A stretch of DNA of 64,000 nucleotides, from NCBI GenBank assembly GCA_032622095.1, contig CP136068.1, positions 133,991,989-134,055,988 on the forward strand, in the 5' to 3' direction. A program made the translations under genes and the position numbers. Shown in pieces: positions 23,938 to 34,346 of the stretch (positions are counted from its first letter, which is position 1; each line of letters opens with the position of its first letter). The notes beneath the pieces are model-generated. The model saw nothing but the letters and a program-made list of their open reading frames with translations. It ran no database searches and was not told where the DNA came from. This DNA comes from Siphonodentalium dalli. Lineage: Eukaryota > Mollusca > Scaphopoda > Gadilida > Siphonodentaliidae.

Positions 23938-25159
23938 TGGCCACCAACACATCCTATTAATGATCTGACGAGTCTGATCTAATTATATTCTGGCATAGGG
24001 GTACATATCATGGTCTTGTACTATCAAATCGAATTGGGTATCTTTATTGTTTCAAATTCACATACAATGGACTGATTGGTGCGTTGGCATTTGATAACAT
24101 GCATACTTGTGTACATATATATATATCCCGCTAACATGACAGATGAAATTATATATTGAAGATGTAATGATATGTAGTTTTTCCACCGCAAGTTCAACAA
24201 TATATTAAAGCAATAGAGAGTAATCAGTTGGTTTCGATGATTACCTGAAATAATTTTAGGGGGAGAACCGTGCCTGCTAAAACCAGAGAGAGCGGAGCGA
24301 ACGAGGGTTTTATCATTAGGACCGGCTACCCGAGTCTGTTCATTTATGTCGATATAAATATTCCTGGAAGGTCGACTCGTGAATGTGTGTCAATGAAGCA
24401 TGTAGACACTCACAATACCATTAGTTATACGATATTTTGGTCACGTATACGATACGGTCTTCCTAAAGCTTCACAGCATTCTGATTATCACATCTGAAGA
24501 TATCATATAATGTATGAGGTTAACTTACTTTTTTGATGTGTTTATAACATGTTTTAAATTCAAACAAGGAACAACAGATACCAATGACACTCAGATTAAT
24601 GAAAATATGTTCAATGCCTTAATATATTCATCACAAATTATTGTTTTCATTTGTTCTTTATTTTCTTCAGTGTTATTATATTGTAATTTAGTTGTTAGAT
24701 TTTCTCATTATGTTCATTTTGTTGTTTGTTGCATTTGCAATTTTCATCATTAATTACTTGGACTTTTATATGCAACAAGTAAATGTTTACCCTAGCAGTT
24801 TTTCATTAATATCCATCGCACATGGCTCCATATTGTAAGCCTTACTTGTAATATTTTCTTATTTGTCGAAGTGTAAATTTGCTGATTATTGTATGGATTG
24901 AACATTAAAGATGATTGCATGCTAATATTTACTAAACATATTTTGCTTTTTATTCCCACTCTAGTTTACACAAATACATGTTTGTAAAGAGAAGTGCTTC
25001 ACGAAAGACGCTAGTTTTGGTATTGAATATTGTATGCATTTATTTCACATTGCTTCAATGTTTTAGATGGATACAAATATGATTTTGTTAAAGCTTGAAT
25101 GACAAAATGATCCGCTTTGGTGTGTAAAGGTCTTTTTCATGTTTGTTTTTTTAAGGGTA
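23938..25159. other. AT-rich gene-free stretch
   Basis: No gene recognised. The open frames at 24270-24497 and 24514-24753 show no domain. The second has two hydrophobic runs, but in such AT-rich DNA this is expected by chance. Confidence 0.35.
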
Positions 25160-25757
25160 GATAAACACCAAAGATAGTTCCATTTTGCTTGAAAAAATGG
25201 TGCAAACATGAAAAGTTATTTTTTTGCCGATTTAGAGAGAAAATTCCAATACATTTGGTAATGAAATACTAACACTTATACAAGATGCATCATAAATGTT
25301 AGTATTCAATGTAATACATGTATGACAGAACAGCCAACTTTATTCATCATCCACAAATTTAAGTGATTGCATGGCACACAATTTTCCATATTTTGGCCGC
25401 AATTCTGACAGCCATTTTTAGCCAAAGTGACAATTTTGCCTCACTTACTTTGCACAGTTCTGTACATTTCTTGTTGAAATATGACTAGAATCCTAATCGT
25501 GATTTTTGGTGAAATGTCATACCGCGTTCTGTAAAATCGAATTATTGAGGAATCGGAAGGGGCTGGGATCACAAGAATGGCACATTTCATTGCTCCAGTG
25601 ATCAGTTAACATGAACAACACAAAATAAAGTCACAGTACCATCCAGAAACTGGTCAAGAAAATATTAGTGAAACAACGTCAAATTTCGCCACTTACGGTT
25701 GTCATCTTGAACGGGGAGTTCCCAATTTCACCCTAAAAATGTGCCATTATAACTCGC
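25160..25757 (-). mobile_element. Fragment of a foldback-element arm
   Basis: This is a single arm in the same orientation as the right arm of the 29915-34346 element. Shared blocks include AAAGATAGTTCCATTTT, GCATGGCACRC, GAATCCYAAT, ACCGCGTTYTGTAAAATCGA, GATCAGTTAACATG and ACACAAAATAAAGTCACA. The outer end is missing, as is the opposite arm. Confidence 0.7.
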
Positions 25758-26469
25758 AGAGTCATACTTACTGTATATGCCTCATTTTAAATCGCAGATT
25801 CCATGGTAAGATTAATTGTGACATTTAATAACTCATTAAATTCTGAAACGTTCTTTAAATTAGGAAAACCCTTTAATTAAAAGATGGTTTAACGTGAAAT
25901 TTAAGCGTGGCTCCATATCTTATATCAATTGGTATGTGAATATGTACATATGTGCAAAGTTTCATACTTTTAACACGAAGTGAACAATTCATTTGCTAAT
26001 CTATCCCACTAATTATTTACCCTGCATACATGCCCATTAAGGTAGTATGACCACACACACAGTGTATGTTATTGTCAGTTGATGGAATAACATGTTTATT
26101 AACCAAGTGAGTCATAATTTGCTACCTTTTCGGAACATCAGATAATACTATTCTAGAAATGTGACTTAAAAAAACTCAAATTTCGACTTCTTAAGTCAAC
26201 ATTTCGACTTTCAAACTCGAACTGTCGACTTTATAAACTCTAACTTTTGGCTTTATAAACTCGAAATTTTGACTTTATAAACTCGAAATTTCGACTTTAT
26301 GAAGTAAAAATTTCGACTTTTAAACTTGAAGTTTCGACTCGAAATTACGACTTTACAAACTTACAATTATGACTTATAAAGTCTAAATTTCGACTTTCAA
26401 AGTCAAATTTTCGAAGAAATACAGTTATCCTTAGGTTTAGAATGCTCATGGTTATGGTCAGCGCTTATA

Positions 26470-26760
26470 TATATTATATATATTAATGTTATAATTACGG
26501 TCCTGACCCGCCTCCTCTTGGTTAGGGCCAGGGTTACGGTTAAGGTTACGGTCCCGTCCCATTAAGCTTATGTTAGATTTATGTTCCCGATTATCGTTAG
26601 GGAGATGGTTAGTGTTTGTGTAATTACCCCCGTTCCTTCCCGTCTAGGTCGTCGTGGTTAAAGTCAGGTTTAGTGCTAGGAACTTAGGATTAGGGTCCCG
26701 ATCTGTCCCCTCCAAATTATGGTGATTTACGGTTACGGTTGTCCGGATTAGCGGTATGGT
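26470..26760 (+). repeat. Degenerate GGTTAGGG/GGTTACGG and CCCGTCCC block
   Basis: Words such as GGTTAGGG, GGTTACGG, TTAGGGTC and GGTCCCGTCCC recur. The part 26493-26605 is an inverted match to 29285-29440, including GTCCCGTCCCATTAAGCTTA and GATTATCGTTAGGGAGATGG. Confidence 0.6.
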
Positions 26761-27176
26761 TATTATAACGTCCCGTCCTGCCCCCCCCCCCCCCCCCCCC
26801 CCCACGCCCCGGCCAGGGTTAGACTTGGGAGACCATCCTGACCAGTCACGTTTCGTTTATTTGGTGAATATCGGCCCTCAAACAAGACAACGCAAATGGT
26901 GGCCACTTTTGTCGCCTCATGCGGCAGCCGCACGGGCTAGTGCGGTGCGGTTTTCGGCTAGTGTAGGATAACTTGGGGTGGCACCGTTAGGCACCGCTTA
27001 CATGTTCTGGACTTGTAATAGTGGCTGTTTGTGTCTTTCTTTCTCTATCTCAAATATTGCTCACTCTTAATCTGGTGAAACCTAACCTTGCTTCAGTTGG
27101 CTTACACTCCAAAAGGTATGGGTCTAATTTATAAATAATCTTGAAAGGTCTGTATATGTGCGTAATTTGTTACAGC

Positions 27177-27719
27177 CTAGTGATTTATGGTCATCGAACA
27201 AACATCCACAAAGAGGTCAATATGTTCAGTCTCCAACGTTTTCGATAGCTCTTTCTCTTGAAATTCTTTCGATTTATCTGTGTTTGAAATTTCCATCCCG
27301 TAATTTAGAAATAAAGACTTCCAATCTGGCTTAGATGTTATCGCTTGATCTTCAATTATACCAATCATGTAATAAGCTCACATGATCTGTTTTCGACGCT
27401 GTTTTCATATATCTGAACACACGAATAAATGCGTCCTCCCCAGTTCCGCGTGAGCTGCGTGGTTAGATGAATTTCGGTTTACACCTACTATATTTTAGCA
27501 CAATTTTAAATGAAGTTGTTCAAACGCTAAGTTATCACTGTGCGGATTTGATAAATTTCCCGCCCGAATTTCACTTCCATACAATATGATAGGTTTTATT
27601 AATTTGTCGTATAGTTTACACTTTGTTGGTATAGATAATGTTATTTTCGACCCAAGAGATTTAGTTAAGAAGAACATCGGTTTTGATGCCTTTCCACTTA
27701 GATGATCTTGACATTTCAA
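27177..27719 (-). pseudogene. LINE reverse-transcriptase C-terminal fragment
   Basis: On the minus strand 27719-27495 reads SGKASKPMFFLTKSLGSKIT, then LYDKLIKPIILYGSEIRAGN and FEQLHLKLC. After a stop it continues VNRNSSNHAAHAELGRTHLF to about 27400. The pattern K..LYD.L..PI.LYGSE.......E..HLK.CK..L.V...SSN.A...ELGR.PL is that of the tail after the reverse-transcriptase domain in non-LTR retrotransposons. It is 5'-truncated, has a stop and frame changes, and is not functional. The rest to 27177 (27368-27177) is only weakly LINE-like. The clade cannot be fixed from this much. Confidence 0.75.
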
Positions 27720-28089
27720 GGATTTTCCGGTGGATGAAAATTCTAGTTTAAATGTCGAAATTTTGAGTTTATAAAGTTGAAATTTTGAGTTTAAAAGTCG
27801 AAATTTCGAGTTTATAAAGTTGAAATATCGAGTTTAAAAGTCGAAATTTCGAGATCATAGGGTCGATATGTTGACTTTGTAAGGTCGAAATTTCGTGATT
27901 TTTTTAACCATGTCCCAAATAAGCTTCCGTCGTAATGACTATGTCAAGATCACGTGAAATTGTCTCGGCAAAACGGGATGTTTGATCGTTATAACGAGAT
28001 AGCATCTCGAGATAATATGATATTTTCTCGATGTAGCGATATCTTTGCTCGAGAAAACGAGATCTTAACGAGATCATGGCACATATGAC

Positions 28090-28976
28090 CTATACATGTA
28101 AATCAACCACCGTAATAAACCATGTGGGTCGATATTTGTGTCTATGTTTATTATCCATCTTTCCAAATTACTTTTGCTGTTAAAATAAGCCATGTCCGTT
28201 TAATATAACATAAAACTTCAGTTGAGACTCAAATTGTAATTAACATAACTAGAAGATTGTGATTATGATTATGAATACCTTTCCAATTAAATTACAATGT
28301 AGAATACATCTAGTATGCACATGCATCTTGTTTTTCAAAACTTAGCCAATGTGTCCACTTATATATAGCAAAATATTATTATTTTAAAACATATTCCAAA
28401 GACAATATTGGTGGTTTGTGCGCAATTTCTACCACAGAATATATTTCATAACAATATTCACTATGACATTAATATTCATTAAAGGCACGGGAGGCCTTAA
28501 TTGTCGAAAATATTCATATTTGTTCCAAATACCGTAAACAGAAAAACATTAAAACGCATAGAGTGTCGTTCATAGATACCATGACGATCGCGTAAACACC
28601 ATGTTATCATAAAGATCTACTATATTTTACCTAAGCAAGAGCCTGATTGTGTTACAGAAGACAGCACAATGCTACTGGCTAATCACACACAAATGGCATA
28701 AACGCTCTTTATTAGTCCCATTAGGAATTCACCAACAAAGAATGCTCTTTATATTTACCATCATAATATAAACAAACACCAGAAAAGTAACTTGTTTATG
28801 CTTTTGTTTACATAGCAATGGTCAAACATATGACAATAACATACTGTTTATGTGATAGTTCTTATGTGTATACGGACAAAGTATGTCTACATTTTGATGT
28901 TCTTTCAGTTTATGGCGGTTTTTGACGGGTGGAAATATTTTCACAGGATACCCACCGCCAAGGCCAACCGTACCGT
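28090..28976. other. Gene-free stretch after a GAGATA-rich block
   Basis: No gene recognised. Immediately before it, 27985-28076 is rich in CGAGATA/ATCTCG words and looks like an eroded short repeat. Confidence 0.35.
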
Positions 28977-29203
28977 TCAAACGTCTATTTCACAAATGTA
29001 TCCCCTCAGTTTGGCTGGGTCCTTCGCAGCCTTCCACTGGAAATTGCAGTTACTGGCTGTCGACCTGCATATTACTATGTACGTCCCACCCTCCGTAGTC
29101 CACGGTTGCCCCGTGTTCCAGTTAAAATAGGTCATCATTCGTCCATCGTGCAGCATCCAGTTAGAAACTTCCGAATCGTAGGCACCATCAATAAATACCG
29201 CAT
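28977..29203 (-). CDS. Terminal coding exon of a C-type lectin-like domain
   Basis: On the minus strand a splice acceptor (TTGCTTCCAG) ends at 29204, and the exon reads in one frame to a TGA stop at 28977-28979. The product contains VFIDGAYDSEVSNWMLHDGR, then TYFNWNTGQP, a Cys-rich middle and a GYICEIDV end. The order W...DG..M.YFNW..GQP...C...W........YICE is that of the second half of a C-type lectin-like domain. The calcium-binding EPN/QPD and WND triplets are not in canonical form (GQPW and no WND), so classical sugar binding is doubtful. The upstream exons, which would lie at higher coordinates, were not found; the foldback element at 29915-34346 lies where an intron would be. Confidence 0.65.
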
Positions 29204-29284
29204 CTGGAAGCAACATGACGCGAAATAATGAGCATTTTATGTCAACACGTATACACCATTGTTACTGACGACATCTATCGAAAT

Positions 29285-29440
29285 ACGCACATATACATGC
29301 ATATGAACCATCTCCCTAACGATAATCGGGATAAGACGGGTCCGGACGGGACCATAAATCTAACCATAAGCTTAATGGGACGGGACCGTAGCATTAACCG
29401 TAACCCCGACCCTAACCAGGAGGAGACGGGTCAGGACAAA
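29285..29440 (-). repeat. Inverted copy of the GGTTAGGG/CCCGTCCC block
   Basis: It is the reverse complement of part of 26470-26760, sharing CCATCTCCCTAACGATAATC, TAAGCTTAATGGGACGGGAC and AACCAGGAGGAGACGGGTCA with small changes. The distance between the two copies is about 2.7 kb. Confidence 0.65.
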
Positions 29441-29654
29441 ACAACATGGTAATTATGATGAAAATGAATTATATCTCCAGTCATAAATTAATTTTCATCA
29501 AATCTACCATGTTGCTTGCATCGTTCATAGAGCACATGGTTGTATTTTGCATAACCCACGGCTCAAATTCATTCATTTGTTGCATATCTTCTTTTGAGTA
29601 TAACATGAGATGTCCCCATAAATGGCTGGCTTTAGTGTACAATACCCCTTTAAA

Positions 29655-29822
29655 ATGAAACATAACAAATAAAGCAACAATTCTCCACTTGTTCCAAACA
29701 GCATAAACTGATCTACAAAATATTCGTGAAATTATATATATATATATATATATACAGTCAACTTTTCCAGTTCCGACAGTCTTTTTTTGGCGGCCATCTT
29801 GGACGGGAAGTCCCAAGTTAGC
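29655..29822 (-). mobile_element. Short fragment of a foldback-element arm
   Basis: It contains ACAAATAAAGCAACAATTCT, TTGTTCCAAACAGCATAAAC, a (TA)n run and TTGGCGGCCATCTTGGACGG. The order is that of the right arm of the foldback family. It lies about 90 bases before the intact copy. Confidence 0.6.
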
Positions 29823-29914
29823 TTGATATTAATGAACTGTATGGACATTTCTGCTTTCGCTTTCTGACACAGTATATCGTAAATGCCTTTACAAATGTCA
29901 TTTTAAATATATGT

Positions 29915-31200
29915 GTGTGCGAACGCGGCCTTATAGTCTGGTCGATAAAAGGTTTGACCTAGAAAAAATTTGGACTAAGTTGGTTTGTATACCATTTTGA
30001 AGAGGAATATATCCTCTATAACATATCAAAAATCCGCTAAAATCCGCTTTGAGCATTTTTTGTAATGCAAGATGGCGTCCAAGATGGCTGCCATTTTCGT
30101 ACAAGTCAGCTTGATGCAATTATAGTGAGAACACCTTGTCATATGTATAAACATGTGTACATTTTTGTGAAGCTGAGACATAACGCCACCTTTATGTGCC
30201 AAAATTGGAACTCCCCGTCGAAGATGGCCGCCAAAATGGCGACCGGAAATGGAATTTTTACGTTTTTTTACTAATATCTTTAAGATAAGTTTCTGTGGTT
30301 TGGAACTGGTTGAGAATTGTGACTTTATTTTGTATTTAGCATGTTAACTGACCATTGGAACAATGAAATATGCTGTTCGTGGGGTCCACACCCCTTCCGA
30401 TCACTCAAAAATTCGATTTTACAAAACGCGGTATAACATTTCACAAAAGATCCCCATTGGGATTCTAGTCATATGTCATCAAGAAGTGGAAAGAACTGTG
30501 CAATGTAAGTGATGCATTCTATATCTTATTGATATTCGAACTCAATGGTACCAAAATTGTCATTTTGGCTTAAAATGGCTGCCAAAATGGCCGCCAACAT
30601 ATGGACAATGGTAATTATTATCCCAGCGTGCCATGCAACACACTTGACTATTCTGTTTTATATAGCTTGACCACTAACATTTCTGATGCACCTTGGGTAT
30701 TTGTTACTATTTAAACCACTGAAATTACCAGAATTATTCGAAATGTTCTGTCACAAACCTGATATCAAAATCGGGGAAAAATCGCTATCCAGGTTTGAGC
30801 CCTTTTTTAAAAGTAAAATGCAGCTATGTTTGGTATCAAAGATGTTTATTGTTACATGTGTCACACTGATGTGTTTTAGACAAAATTACTCAAGATGGCT
30901 TCCAAAATGGCAACCAAATTTGGTAAACATTATTATATACATATACATATGTGTATATATGTGGTGTATGTGTATACATAATCAATTGTGACTCACATGC
31001 TACTTAATCAACTAAATGTTCTATTCTGGTTGTCCCGGTACCCTACGAGGCATGACAAGTTAATTTTAAGGAAAGCAATATGGATTTTTCAAAAACACTT
31101 GCTTGTTTTTGAACGGAAATGGGCAGAACGTTGAAACGGAACTGAGAGGCATCATATTATGTGGCTATTCTGACCCATTAGCATCAACAATAATCAACTT
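29915..31200 (+). repeat. Left arm of the large foldback element
   Basis: It pairs with 33010-34346. The subterminal block with two CCGCT words is at about 30018-30055. The arm carries several AAGATGGC or AAAATGGC words, near 30070, 30221, 30575 and 30893. Confidence 0.85.
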
Positions 31201-31204
31201 AATA

Positions 31205-32900
31205 CAGTGTGTATGTCTGTTGACTGTGTGGTCATAGGCGATGTGAGTAGGCATATATGTTATTATTGTATTCATGAATGATGTGAATAGTTATACAATG
31301 TGTGACTATATGGTCATGGATGGGGTGTCCATGGTGAGATGTGCATGTATATAAGGAGTAGCTGTATGGTGATGTGTGAGGTGAACATGTTTACAGTGAG
31401 TGGCTGTCTGGTCATTGAAGTGGTGTATGGGCACAATGAGAGCAGCTACACTGTCCTGTGTGTATATATGGAGTGAGTGTGTGGTCAGGGGTGGGCTGTA
31501 CATGTGTACATTGGGTGCCTGTATTGTGATGGTTGGGTGTATATGTATACATATGTTGGATGTATGGTAATGGATGGGTGCATGTATAAATAGGGCGTTG
31601 TTGTATGGTTATGGGCAATGTGTATATGTGTACATGGAATGACTGCACGGTCATTGTTGAAGTGTATATGCATACATGGAGTACACTTTGATGGCAATTG
31701 GCGGCTAGTGTATATAGAGAGTGACCTCATCGTGATGGGTGGGATGTATATGTTTATATGTAGGGCCTATTGTATTGTCATTGGTGGTGTGTACAAGCAT
31801 ACAGTGAATAGCTGAATGCTCATGGAAACGGTGTATAAGTATACAGCGAGTGGATGAATTGTCACGGTTGGGCTGTATATGCAAGTCTGAAGTGTACGAA
31901 TGGCCGTGTGTGTGTGGTATTGGTATATCTAGAAGGGCTGTATGGCCATTGATGATGTATATATATATACACCTGGAGTGACGCTGTGGTCATGGGTGAG
32001 GTGTATATGTATATCATGAGTGACCATATGGCCATGACACGGCCAATATGTATATGGGGATTGACAGTATGGCAAAATTAATGTGTGGGGTGAATTGATA
32101 TACAAGGAGTGACTATGATCACGAATATGGTTTATGCGTATACAGCGAGAGGCTGAATTGTCATGGGTCAGGTGTATATGCAAGTCTGGGATGTATGAAT
32201 GGCCGTGTGCGCGGTACGGGACATCGGTATATCTAGAAGGGATGTAAGGCAATTGGTGAGGTTTATATGTATATACATGGAGTTAATATGGATTTTGGTT
32301 GGTGTATATGTATATCTTGGGTGGCTATATGGCATCGGGTGTCGCAAATATATATATACAGGGAGTGAGACTGTATGACCGCTGGTGAGGCAAATAGGTA
32401 TACAAGAAGTGATGTATGATCATGGATGTAGCGAACAGGTATACCAGGAGTGACTGTATTGTCATCGGTGGGTGTATATGTATATCATTAGTGGCTATAT
32501 AGCTATGCATGTGGCAAATATATATACATGGAGTGACGACTGTGTGGCCTATGTTGGCAAATAGATATACATGGAGTGACGACTGTGTGGCCTATGTTGA
32601 GGCGAATAGGTATACAAGACTGAAGAGGTTAATTTGTGTTCATGTAAGTAGTGAATATGTATACAGGTCGTGTGAGGTGTAGGTGTATACCTGGTGTGTG
32701 TGCATGGTTATTAACGACTATAGGGCCATGCGTTGGTGTATGGGTAAACCCAAGTGTGGCTGTATGGTAATGGGTGATGTGTATGTCTATACAGCGAGTG
32801 GCACATGGCCATTTGTGTGGTGTCAATGTATATATGGAGTCACTGCATGCTCATGTGTGATTTGTACTGGTGCACCTTTGGGTGACTATCGCTTTCCAAA
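31205..32900 (+). repeat. Degenerate minisatellite core, about 40-50 bp units
   Basis: The unit is roughly GTGTATATGTATACATGGAGTG followed by ACTGTATGGTCATGGGTGAG. About 35-40 diverged units fill the space between the foldback arms. Open frames on the minus strand here (Thr/His/Pro/Tyr-rich) are simply translated repeats and not genes. Confidence 0.8.
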
Positions 32901-33009
32901 TAACTCACGGAAATGTTAATCGATATAGGTAATATCAGAGTGTTCTCCACATTAATTGCATTTTATATGCAATGTGAAGAAAACGGTTTTCCTGACAAAA
33001 TAGTTTATA

Positions 33010-34346
33010 ACTTAATCAATTGATGCTAATGGGCCAGAGTAACCACATAATATGACCCATTTCAGTTCAGTTTCAACGTTCTGTCCGTTTCCGTTAAAAA
33101 ACATGGACAGGATCCCAAAAGAGGTGTTCGGCAAAATCCATACTGCATCCCTTAAAATGAATATGTCGTGCCTCATAAGGTCTGGGACAACCAAACTATA
33201 AGATTTAGTTGTCAGTTGATTAAGTAGCATGTTTAATAATCAAGTGAGTCACAATTTGCTACCATTTCGGAACAGCAGAGAATAATGTTCGGAATATAAG
33301 TTTTTTACCAAATTTGGTTGCCATTTTGCAAGTCATCTTGAGTAATATTGTCTAAAACACCACACTATGGCACATTTAAGGCATATAAAATAAAAATAAC
33401 CTTCGATACCAAAGATAGTTCCATTTTACTTGAAAAATATGGTCCAAACATGAAAAGTGATTTTTTGCCGATTTTGATGCTGTTTGTGATAGAAAAATCC
33501 CATAATTCTTGTAATTTCAGAATAGTAAAAATTAATCAAGGTGCATAAGAAATGTTGGTATTCAATGTATACAAGACAGAATAGTCAATTGTGTGTATCA
33601 CCACAACTTGTAAGCGGTTGCATGGCACGCTGGGATAATAATTACCATTTTCCATACTTTTGCGGCCATTTTGACAGCCATTTTGAGCCAAAGTGACAAT
33701 TTTGGTACCATTGAGTTCGAATATCAATAAGATATAGAATGCATCACTTACATTGCACAGTTCTTCCCTCTTCTTGATGAAATATGACTAGAATCCCAAT
33801 GGGGATCTTTTGTGAAATGTTATACCGCGTTTTGTAAAATCGAATTTGAGTGATCGGAAGGGGTGTGGACCCAACGAACAGCATATTTCATTGCTCCAAT
33901 GGTCAGTTAACATGCTAAATACAAAATAAAGTCACAATTTTCAACCAGTTCCAAACCACAGAAACTTATCTTAAACATATTAGTAAAAACGTAAAAATCC
34001 ACTTCCGGTCGCCATTTTGGCGGCCATCTTGGACCGGGAGTTCTAATTTTGGCACATAAAGGTGGCGTTATGTCTTAGCTTCACAAAAATGTACACATGT
34101 ATATACATATGACAAGTTGTTCTCACTATAATTGCATCAAGCTGACTTATAGGAAAATGGCAGCCATCTTGGACGCCATCTTGAATTACATAAAATGCTC
34201 AAAGCGGATTTTAGCGGATTTTGGATATGTTATAGAGGAGAGCATCCTCTTCAAAATGGTATAAAAATCAACTTAGTCCGAATTTTTTCTAGGTTGACCC
34301 TAAAATTTGAGTTTATCGACCAGACTATTAAGGTACGTTCGTACAC
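33010..34346 (-). repeat. Right arm of the large foldback element
   Basis: Inverted partner of 29915-31200. The subterminal block is at about 34196-34235 and the end reads ACCAGACTATTAAGG outward. GGCCATCTTGGA and GCCATCTTGGACGCCATCTT lie at about 34020 and 34160. Confidence 0.85.

Larger units (their letters stand above)
26157..27917. mobile_element. Element with minisatellite terminal inverted repeats
   Basis: 26157-26415 and 27735-27917 hold the same minisatellite (CGAAATTTCGAC / TTTATAAACT words, about 17-20 bp units) in opposite orientations, and both outer edges share ACTTAAAAAAA.TCA. The space between holds a GGTTAGGG/CCCGTCCC-rich block, a C run at 26780-26802 and a LINE fragment. 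Minisatellite TIRs are known in some DNA transposon groups; I cannot name the group here, and a chance inverted pair of arrays is possible. Confidence 0.5.
29915..34346. mobile_element. Foldback element, large copy (4.4 kb) with minisatellite core
   Basis: Two inverted arms of about 1.3 kb (29915-31200 and 33010-34346) enclose a minisatellite. The outer ends share GTGTRCGAACG and TAGTCTGGTCGATAAA. Inward follow TTTGGACTAAGTTG (left) with its partner, ATCCTCTATAACATATC, the block AAATCCGCTAAAATCCGCTT, then pairs of CAAGATGGCGTCC/GGCTGCCAT words. The arms match along their whole length with moderate divergence. There is no coding frame, so it is non-autonomous. Target duplication not evident. 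The small copy at 20871-22292 shows that it is a repeat family. Confidence 0.85.

Noticed and set aside
26756-26971. Proline-rich frame of 71 codons
   Set aside because: The proline run is a C homopolymer (26780-26802). The rest has no domain.
31412-32826. Series of Thr/His/Tyr/Pro-rich minus-strand frames
   Set aside because: They are translations of the minisatellite core of the foldback element; the apparent protein repeats reflect the DNA repeat.
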